From Actinomadura harenae (GTDB taxonomy: Bacteria > Actinomycetota > Actinomycetes > Streptosporangiales > Streptosporangiaceae), in NCBI RefSeq assembly GCF_003696215.1, contig NZ_RFFG01000011.1, positions 1-64,000 of the forward strand: a DNA stretch of 64,000 nucleotides, read 5' to 3'. Positions 57,967 through 64,000 of the stretch are shown here, piece by piece. The translations under genes were made by a program, and so were the position numbers. Positions within the stretch are counted from its first letter, which is position 1; each line of letters opens with the position of its first letter. The notes under the pieces were generated by a model. It was not told the DNA's origin and ran no database searches. It worked only from the letters and a program-made list of their open reading frames with translations.

Positions 57967-59304
57967 ATGACCAGCGAAATCGCGCAGGAACGGCGCATCG
58001 TCACGGAGATTCCCGGCCCCCGCTCCCGGGAGTTGCAGGAGCGCCGCACGGCGGCCGTCCCGCCCGGCGTCGGCAGCGTCCTGCCGGTGTACGTGACGGA
58101 CGCGGGCGGCGGCGTCGTCGTGGACGTCGACGGCAACTCGCTGATCGACTTCGGCTCCGGGATCGCCGTCACCAACGTCGGCAACGCCAACCCGCGCGTC
58201 GTCGAGCGGGTGAAGGCGCAGGTCGAGCGGTTCACCCACACCTGTTTCATGGTCGCGCCGTACGAGTCGTACGTGCAGGTCTGCGAGGCGCTGAACGCCC
58301 TCACGCCCGGCGACCACGAGAAGCGGTCGATCCTGGTCAACAGCGGCGCGGAGGCGGTGGAGAACGCCGTCAAGATCGCCCGGTACGCGACCGGGCGGCA
58401 GGCCGTCGTGGTGTTCGACCACGGCTACCACGGCCGGACGCTGCTGACGATGACGCTCACGGCGAAGAACATGCCGTACAAGCAGGGCTTCGGGCCGTAC
58501 GCGCCCGAGGTCTACCGGATGCCGCTGGCCTACCCGTTCCGCTGGCCGACCGGGCCGGAGAACTGCGGCCAGGAGGCCGCGGAGCAGGCCATCGAGCAGA
58601 TCACCAAGCAGCTCGGCCCGGAGAACGTGGCCGCCGTGGTGATCGAGCCGATCGCCGGTGAGGGCGGCTTCATCGAGCCCGCGCCGGGCTTCCTGCCGCG
58701 CATCGCCGAGTTCGCCAGGGAGCACGGCATCCTGTTCGTCGCGGACGAGGTCCAGACCGGCTTCGCGCGCACCGGCGACCTGTTCGCCTGCGAGCACGAG
58801 GGCATCGTCCCGGACCTGATCACGACCGCGAAGGGCATCGCGGGCGGCCTGCCGCTCGCCGCCGTCACCGGCCGCGCGGACGTCATGGACAAGGTCCACG
58901 GCGGCGGCCTCGGCGGCACCTACGGCGGCAACCCGCTCGCCTGCGAGGCGGCCCTCGCCGTCCTGGAGGAGATCGAGTCGCAGGGCCTCGTGGAGCGGGC
59001 CCGCGCCATCGGCGACACGATGCTGCCGCGGCTGCGCGAGCTCGCCGCGAAGCACGACATCGTCGGGGACGTCCGGGGACGCGGCGCGATGATCGCCGTC
59101 GAGCTGGTCAAGCCGGGCACCAAGGAGCCGAACCCCGAGGTCACGGCCGCGATCGCGCGCCGCTGCCACGCGGCCGGGCTGCTCGTCCTCACCGCCGGGA
59201 CCTACGGCAACGTGCTGCGCTTCCTGCCGCCGCTGGTCATCCCGGACCACCTGCTGGACGAGGGCCTGGACATCCTCGCCGAGGCGTTCGCCGCGACCTC
59301 CTGA
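57967..59304 (+). CDS. gabT: 4-aminobutyrate--2-oxoglutarate transaminase
   Basis: 445 residues. Class-III PLP aminotransferase: NSGAEAVENAVKIAR, FDHGYHGRTLLTMTLTAK, EPIAGEGGFIEPAPGFL, FVADEVQTGFARTG (Asp for PLP) and TTAKGIAGGLPLAAVTG with the PLP lysine. The segment PYAPEVYRMPLAYPFRW is typical of actinobacterial GabT. It turns GABA into succinate semialdehyde, the next step after gamma-glutamyl-GABA hydrolysis. Its own operon; ends at a strong hairpin. Confidence 0.93.
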   Translation: MTSEIAQERRIVTEIPGPRSRELQERRTAAVPPGVGSVLPVYVTDAGGGVVVDVDGNSLIDFGSGIAVTNVGNANPRVVERVKAQVERFTHTCFMVAPYESYVQVCEALNALTPGDHEKRSILVNSGAEAVENAVKIARYATGRQAVVVFDHGYHGRTLLTMTLTAKNMPYKQGFGPYAPEVYRMPLAYPFRWPTGPENCGQEAAEQAIEQITKQLGPENVAAVVIEPIAGEGGFIEPAPGFLPRIAEFAREHGILFVADEVQTGFARTGDLFACEHEGIVPDLITTAKGIAGGLPLAAVTGRADVMDKVHGGGLGGTYGGNPLACEAALAVLEEIESQGLVERARAIGDTMLPRLRELAAKHDIVGDVRGRGAMIAVELVKPGTKEPNPEVTAAIARRCHAAGLLVLTAGTYGNVLRFLPPLVIPDHLLDEGLDILAEAFAATS

Positions 59305-59342
59305 GACGCGGCGTCCTGAGGGACGACCTCCTGAGAGAAGAT

Positions 59343-59375
59343 GATGCCCGGGGCGTGCGGCACGCCCCGGGCATC
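59343..59375. terminator. bidirectional hairpin terminator
   Basis: GATGCCCGGGGCGT at 59343-59356 with 59362-59375, perfect 14-bp stem between convergent gabT and nuclease genes. Confidence 0.85.
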
Positions 59376-59389
59376 GTCGTCTCCGCTGG

Positions 59390-61108
59390 TCAGCGCAGCT
59401 TCAGGCCGATCACGACGGGGTCGTGGTCGGACGACCGGTACGCGTCCGGGTGGTACAGGAACGGCGGGTTGTACTTCGTCGGGTAGCCCTCGGCGAGCGG
59501 CTCGTCGGCGTTGATGTGCCAGATCGCCGCGCCGGTGACGCGCTTGGAGAACGCCTTCCCGGCCAGGATGTGGTCCAGCTCGCCGGACTGGCCGTCGAAC
59601 ACGTAGCTGTAGCGCTGGGCGGGCTTGACGAACCGCTCGGTCTGGCCGACCAGACCGCCCGCGACCAGCGCCTTCACCGGGTCCTCGGCGGTGTAGGCGT
59701 TGAGGTCGCCGAGGACGACCGGGTTCTTCTCCCGGGCGGCCAGCTCGGTGATCGCCTTGGCCTGCGCGACGCGGCGCGGGTTGAAGCAGCCCTGGCCGTC
59801 GCCCTGGTCCTTGTCCGCGCCGGTCGCGCCGGTGCAGCCCTTGGACTTGAAGTGGTTGGCGATCAGCGTGAACGTCGTGCCCTTGCCGTCGGCGCGCGCG
59901 AACGTCTGGACGAGCGGCGGGCGCTCGAAGACCGGCGCGTCGGTCGAGCGCGGGGCGCCGACCGGGCGGACCTTCGCGGGCTTGTAGATCGCCACGACGT
60001 GGATCTGGTCGGTGCCCGGGTTCGGGTGCCGGATCCACGCGTAGGTGCCCGCGCCGACCTCGCCGTTCAGCTTGTCGACGAGCGTCTGGATCGCCGAGTC
60101 GGCGCCTGCGGCGTCGTTGTTCTCGACCTCCATGAGGCCCGCGACGTCCGGGTCGACGCCCTTGATCGCGGCGACGAGCTTGGTGAGCTGCCGGTCGCGC
60201 TCCTCGGCCGAGGTCGCGCCGCGCTCGTTCAGCGTCGTGAACCAGTTCTCGGTGTTGAAACCGGCGACGCGGACGTCGCCGCCGACCGGGGCGGGCCGGG
60301 CGTGGCGCGGGTTCGTCCGCGCGAACGTCGGCAGCGTGGGCGGCTCGAGCCGGTACGTCCCGAAGCCCTGCGACATGATCGCGGTCAGGTTCGTCGTCGA
60401 GTCGCCGACGCGCAGCACCTTCGGCCTGGTGTACGGCGGGACGGCCGGGTTCTGCACGTTCGACCCGTCGTCCAGGAGGACGCGGTGCGCGTCGTTCCAC
60501 GCCTGCGACCTCCCCCGGCCCTCGGTCGGGTTGAACAGGCGTCCGGCGGACGACAGGGACACCTCGCCGTAGCGGCCGAGGTTGTACACCTCGGTCGCGG
60601 TGAGGCGCTGCTTGAAGCGGACGAGCATGCCCTCGTACCGCTCCATGGTCACGCCCGCGGGGAGCGGGAGCTTCACGTCGACGGGCCTGACGGGCTCGGT
60701 CGCGGTGCCGCAGACGTCCACGGCGGACACGGGCGACAGCTCGGTCAGCCCGCTGTACTCGGTCACCTTGCCGGTGACCAGGACGCGGTCGCCGGGCTTC
60801 ACGTCCTGCGTGGAGAAGACGAACAGGCCCTTGGAGGACGCGGGGTCGGCGTCGGGGGCGGGGTCCTGGACGAAGAACCCCTTGAGCTGGTCGGCCCGGC
60901 GGAAGTCACCGGTCACGACGCCCTCGACACGGACGGTCCGCCCGGCGAGGGGGGAGGCGTCCCCGGACCCCTGGACCTGCGCGATCCGGTGGTCGGCGGG
61001 CGTCTCACAGGCGGCCGCGGGGGTCTCGGCGCGGGCGGTGCCGGAGTATCCGGCGAGCCCGGCGGCGGCGACGGCCGCGGCCGCGAGTGCTGCTGCTTTT
61101 CGGCGCAT
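59390..61108 (-). CDS. secreted ExeM/NucH-type endonuclease/exonuclease/phosphatase
   Basis: 572 residues. A signal peptide (MRRKAAALAAAAVAAAGLAG..ARA) is followed by an OB-like domain (about 30-150) and the EEP nuclease domain (about 270-572) with VAGFNTENWF, AGLMEVENND, IANHFKSKG, LGDLNAYTAEDP and SSDHDPVV. These are the active-site Asn, Glu, His, Asp and His. ExeM/NucH enzymes degrade extracellular DNA for nutrition or biofilm release. A CETPADHRIAQVQGSG segment after the signal is typical. Single-gene unit. Confidence 0.9.
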   Translation of the reverse strand: MRRKAAALAAAAVAAAGLAGYSGTARAETPAAACETPADHRIAQVQGSGDASPLAGRTVRVEGVVTGDFRRADQLKGFFVQDPAPDADPASSKGLFVFSTQDVKPGDRVLVTGKVTEYSGLTELSPVSAVDVCGTATEPVRPVDVKLPLPAGVTMERYEGMLVRFKQRLTATEVYNLGRYGEVSLSSAGRLFNPTEGRGRSQAWNDAHRVLLDDGSNVQNPAVPPYTRPKVLRVGDSTTNLTAIMSQGFGTYRLEPPTLPTFARTNPRHARPAPVGGDVRVAGFNTENWFTTLNERGATSAEERDRQLTKLVAAIKGVDPDVAGLMEVENNDAAGADSAIQTLVDKLNGEVGAGTYAWIRHPNPGTDQIHVVAIYKPAKVRPVGAPRSTDAPVFERPPLVQTFARADGKGTTFTLIANHFKSKGCTGATGADKDQGDGQGCFNPRRVAQAKAITELAAREKNPVVLGDLNAYTAEDPVKALVAGGLVGQTERFVKPAQRYSYVFDGQSGELDHILAGKAFSKRVTGAAIWHINADEPLAEGYPTKYNPPFLYHPDAYRSSDHDPVVIGLKLR

Positions 61109-61280
61109 GGGAGGCGAGCGTAGAGGCGGACATCCGCCCCAAACAGAACCAAGGATGAAGACTCCACCAATTCGTAATGAGATGGGGTGAATTCAAGAGC
61201 CCGCCGGGTGTGTCACCGTGGAAACGGCCCGCCCGGGTGGAGCGATATGCGTGAGACATCCCCGACGTGAGGAATATTCA

Positions 61281-62063
61281 GTGCAGGAGTCACCGGTCGG
61301 CAGCGACTACGCGCGCACCCGCGACATCGTCGCAGTGGCGCTGGTCATCGTGCTGCTGGCGGCCGCGCTGGTGTCCCTGCTCGTCCAGGCGTGGCCGCCC
61401 GCCACCCCACCCGGCGCGACCACCGCGCCCGGGCACACGCTGGACTGGTTCGGGTGGCGGACGCACGTGTCCCGCGACAAGGCGATGTTCCTCGTCGTCC
61501 TCGCGGCGGGCGCGCTCGGCTCCTGCGTCCACGTGTCGCGGTCGCTGTACTGGTACGTCGGGAACCGGTCGCTGCGGCGCAGCTGGCTGATGATGTACCT
61601 CATGCTGCCGTTCGCGGGCGCGCTGCTCGGCCTCATCGTCTACCTGGTGCTGCGCGGCGGCCTGGTGACGGGCGCGGGCGGCGCCGACGACGTCAACCCG
61701 TACGGGATCGCCGCGATCGCCGCGCTGGTCGGGCTGTTCTCGCGGGAGACGGCCGAGAAGCTGCGCGCGGTGTTCGCGACACTGCTGGCTCCCGCGCAGC
61801 AGGGACGCGACCAGGCGATGGGTCCGCAGGTCCGGGGCGTGGACCCGGCGGACGCGGCGCCTGGCGAGAGCGTCCGCATCACCGGCGTCGGACTGGCGTC
61901 CGCGACGGCCGTCCGCTTCGGCTCCGCCGAGGCCCCGGTCACGGACGTCACCGACACCGGCCTCACCACCACCGTCCCGGCGGACGCGGCGACCGGACGG
62001 CCGGTCGTGCGCACCCCGGGCGGATCCGCGACCAGCCCGGCCCCCTTCACCGTCCGGCGGTGA
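61281..62063 (+). CDS. membrane protein with C-terminal IPT/TIG domain
   Basis: 260 residues. Three to four membrane helices (about 15-37, 70-90, 105-130 and 145-160), then a cytoplasmic or surface segment and an IPT/TIG immunoglobulin-like domain (about 180-260: VDPADAAPGESVRITGVGLASATAVRFGS). Domain role is unknown but such combinations occur in cell-surface proteins. GTG 61281 (GAGGA upstream) is preferred over the earlier frame at 61218. Followed at 96 bp by the SARP gene. Confidence 0.7.
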   Translation: MQESPVGSDYARTRDIVAVALVIVLLAAALVSLLVQAWPPATPPGATTAPGHTLDWFGWRTHVSRDKAMFLVVLAAGALGSCVHVSRSLYWYVGNRSLRRSWLMMYLMLPFAGALLGLIVYLVLRGGLVTGAGGADDVNPYGIAAIAALVGLFSRETAEKLRAVFATLLAPAQQGRDQAMGPQVRGVDPADAAPGESVRITGVGLASATAVRFGSAEAPVTDVTDTGLTTTVPADAATGRPVVRTPGGSATSPAPFTVRR

Positions 62064-62083
62064 CCGGGCCCGGCACGGCCGCC

Positions 62084-62137
62084 ACCACGTTCCGACGAGC
62101 GACCACGTTCCGATGGCCGACCACGTACCGATGACCG
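62084..62137 (+). repeat. three 18-bp direct repeats upstream of the SARP gene
   Basis: ACCACGTTCCGA at 62084, 62102 and (with one change) 62120, each followed by a variable hexamer, exactly 18 bp apart. They lie 22-75 bp before the SARP start and could be its own or another regulator's binding sites. Confidence 0.5.
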
Positions 62138-62158
62138 GCGTTCGAGAGGGTTTCCGGG

Positions 62159-64000
62159 GTGACCTCGACACGACTGCGCTTCACGCTGCTCGGACCGCTG
62201 ACGGTCCGGCGCGATCCGCCGGAGGCGGGTGAGGGACGGGGAGAGCTCGGGATCGGGGCGCCGCAGCAGGGCGCGCTCCTCGCCGCGCTGCTGCTGCGCG
62301 GCGGCCGGACGGCCGGGATCGGGGACCTGGTCGCCGCGCTCTGGGAGGGCGAGCCGCCCGCCCGCGCGGTCGGCATGATCCGCACCTACGTGTCCCGGCT
62401 GCGGCACGCGCTGGAGGACGACCGGACGCGTCCGCGCGTCCTGGTCTCGACGGGACGCGGGTACGCGCTGCGCGTCCCGGCCGAGTCGGTGGACGCCGTG
62501 GTGTTCGAGCGGCTCGTCCAGGACGCGCGCGCCGCCGCCGGACGCGGCGACCACGCCGGGGCCCGCCGCCTGCTCCTGGACGCCGAGGCCCTGTGGGGCG
62601 GCGAACCCCTCGTCGGCCTGCCCGGCCCGTCCGCGGCCGCGCACCGCGAACGCCTCCGCCTCCTCCGCCTGGACGCGCTGGAGACGCGCCTGGACGCCGA
62701 ACTCGCCCTGGGCGCCCACGCCGAGGCCGCCGTCGAACTGGCCGCGCTCGCCGCGGCCCACCCCCTCCGCGAACGCCTGCACGCCCTGCGCATGCTGGCC
62801 CTCTACCGCAGCGGCCGCCGCGCCGAGGCGCTCGACGCCTACGCCACCGTCCGCCGCTCCCTCGCCGAGGAACTGGGCACCCGCCCCGCCGCCCCGCTGC
62901 GCGACCTCCACGAGCACATCCTCCGCTCGTCCCCTGACCTGACCGCCGCGAACGAACCGTCCGGTGACGGCGCCGCCGAGCAGGTGTACGAGCTGCCCCG
63001 GGCCGTGCCGGACTTCGTCGGGCGGGTCGGAGAGCTGGCACGACTGCGGGCGACGCTCACCGGGGCCGCGCGGGGCGAGCGGCGCGGGCGGGCGCCCGTG
63101 GTCGTGACGCTGGCGGGCGGTGCGGGGGTCGGCAAGACGACGCTGGCCGTCCAGGCGGCGCACGAGGTCGCGGGGGCCTTCCCGGACGGCGTCCTCTACG
63201 CCGACCTCGGCGCGGCCCGGACCGGCCCGGACTCCGCGCCGGCCGAGCCGGGGGAGGTGCTGCGCGGGTTCCTCCGCAGGCTCGGCGTCGTGGACGCGGA
63301 GCAGCCGAACGACGACGTCGCCGCCGCGGCCGCGCTCTACCGGTCCTGGCTCGCCGACCGGAGGGTGCTGGTCGTCCTGGACAACGCGGGCGACACCGCG
63401 CGCCTGCGGCCGCTGCTGCCCGGCGGCGCGGGCTGCGCGGTGCTCGTCACCGGCCGGGTCCGTCCCGCCGCGCTCCCCGTCGACCGCCACCTCGACCTCG
63501 GGACGCTGGACCGCCGCGACGCGCTCGACCTGTTCGCGCGGATCGCGGGCGAGGCGCGGACGGCCGCCGAGCGCTCCGCCGCCGAGGAGGTGCTGCGGCT
63601 GTGCGACCGGCTGCCCCTCGCCGTCCGGATCGTCGCGTCGCGGCTGGCCGCGCGCCCGGACTGGACGGTCGAGTCCCTGCTGGGCCGCCTGGCCGACGGA
63701 CGGCGGCGGCTCGCCGAGCTGCGCCTCGGCGGGACGGCCGTCGAGTCCACCTTCCAGCTCGCCTACGACCAGCTGGACGCCGCGCGGGCCCGCGCGTTCC
63801 GCCTCCTCGCGCTCTCGGACGCGCCCGTGATCCCGGTCGGCACCGCCGCCGCGCTCCTCGGCACCGGGGACGAGGAGGCCGAGGAGCTCGCGGACTCGCT
63901 CGTCGAACTCGGCATGCTCGCCGCGCCCGCGCCGCGCCGGTACCGCTTCCACAACCTGACCCTGCTGTTCGCCCGCGCGCTCGGCGAGCGCCAAGGCGCC
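62159..64000 (+). CDS. SARP/AfsR-type regulator with NB-ARC domain (3' end outside window)
   Basis: At least 614 residues, cut by the window edge. The N-terminus is an OmpR-type DNA-binding domain (LGPLTVRRD, RTYVSRLRHALEDD, GRGYALRV), then a BTAD domain (about 100-255: WGGEPLVGL, HALRMLALYRSGRRAEALDAY). The NB-ARC ATPase follows from about residue 280, with P-loop VTLAGGAGVGKTTLAVQAAH and RRVLVVLDNAGDTA. This is the AfsR/SARP architecture of large regulators that activate secondary metabolism. GTG 62159 has GAGAGGG upstream. Confidence 0.9.
   Translation, partial: MTSTRLRFTLLGPLTVRRDPPEAGEGRGELGIGAPQQGALLAALLLRGGRTAGIGDLVAALWEGEPPARAVGMIRTYVSRLRHALEDDRTRPRVLVSTGRGYALRVPAESVDAVVFERLVQDARAAAGRGDHAGARRLLLDAEALWGGEPLVGLPGPSAAAHRERLRLLRLDALETRLDAELALGAHAEAAVELAALAAAHPLRERLHALRMLALYRSGRRAEALDAYATVRRSLAEELGTRPAAPLRDLHEHILRSSPDLTAANEPSGDGAAEQVYELPRAVPDFVGRVGELARLRATLTGAARGERRGRAPVVVTLAGGAGVGKTTLAVQAAHEVAGAFPDGVLYADLGAARTGPDSAPAEPGEVLRGFLRRLGVVDAEQPNDDVAAAAALYRSWLADRRVLVVLDNAGDTARLRPLLPGGAGCAVLVTGRVRPAALPVDRHLDLGTLDRRDALDLFARIAGEARTAAERSAAEEVLRLCDRLPLAVRIVASRLAARPDWTVESLLGRLADGRRRLAELRLGGTAVESTFQLAYDQLDAARARAFRLLALSDAPVIPVGTAAALLGTGDEEAEELADSLVELGMLAAPAPRRYRFHNLTLLFARALGERQGA

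Noticed and set aside
61640..63994. 784-codon minus-strand frame opposite the SARP gene
   Set aside because: Antisense shadow; the plus strand encodes DNA-binding, BTAD and NB-ARC motifs in order.
1..64000. CRISPR arrays, tRNA/rRNA genes, transposases and phage genes
   Set aside because: Looked for and not seen; the repeats found are short tandem arrays or terminators.

Overview
The window is GC-rich (about 70% or more) and carries gene families typical of a mycelial, mycothiol-producing actinomycete. Examples are an Rv2466c-type mycothiol enzyme behind a SigR/SigH-type promoter, an XRE-DUF5753/DUF397 pair, a DUF6745 protein, a SARP regulator with an NB-ARC domain, an AccD-type carboxylase subunit, and many P450/[3Fe-4S] ferredoxin genes. 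A member of the Streptosporangiales such as Actinomadura is the best guess, but this is inference from gene content only. I see no rRNA, tRNA, CRISPR array, prophage or intact insertion sequence. The last gene runs off the right edge.

Layout. 0.6-6.2 kb: NERD-domain protein, amidase, and three proteins of unknown role including a DUF6745 gene. 6.2-14.5 kb: Uma2 protein bracketed by two identical terminators, aminopeptidase N, the mycothiol-type oxidoreductase, a nickel transporter with a Nur-box match, a divergent CooC-like ATPase, a membrane protein and ribose-5-phosphate isomerase B. 14.5-21.1 kb: a compact accessory cluster with two sulfotransferases, an adenylate-forming enzyme with an unrecognised C-terminal region, a P450 and an OlsB-like GNAT N-acyltransferase. 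It reads as a pathway for a sulfated, oxidised N-acyl product. 21.2-26.1 kb: signalling genes (SpoIIE-type phosphatase, Ser/Thr kinase, orphan histidine kinase). 26.1-33.6 kb: a carboxyltransferase, TetR/P450/ferredoxin, a luciferase-like oxidoreductase, and an MFS pump with its TetR.

33.6-48.9 kb is the most striking part. Genes related to gamma-glutamylated-amine catabolism (two class-I glutamine-amidotransferase-fold hydrolases, a PuuC-like aldehyde dehydrogenase, a glutamine-synthetase-like ligase, an APC permease) are interleaved with a homoprotocatechuate meta-cleavage block (HpaE, HpaD, HpaG). A P450, a ferredoxin, a ferredoxin reductase and an acetoacetate-decarboxylase-family protein are also present. 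Six intergenic sites in this region share a 14-bp inverted-repeat motif, GTTYG-N4-CRWAC or a near match. This suggests one regulon, perhaps under the MarR protein encoded in the middle of it. I infer import of an (aromatic) amine, gamma-glutamylation, oxidation and ring cleavage.

48.9-64 kb: MFS/LysR pair, Rpn-like protein, XRE/DUF397 pair, LRV-repeat protein, a GABA module (semialdehyde-type dehydrogenase, PucR regulator, GabT transaminase) that could take products of amine breakdown, a secreted nuclease, a TIG-domain membrane protein, and the start of a SARP/NB-ARC regulator. Strong GC-rich hairpins close most convergent gene pairs.
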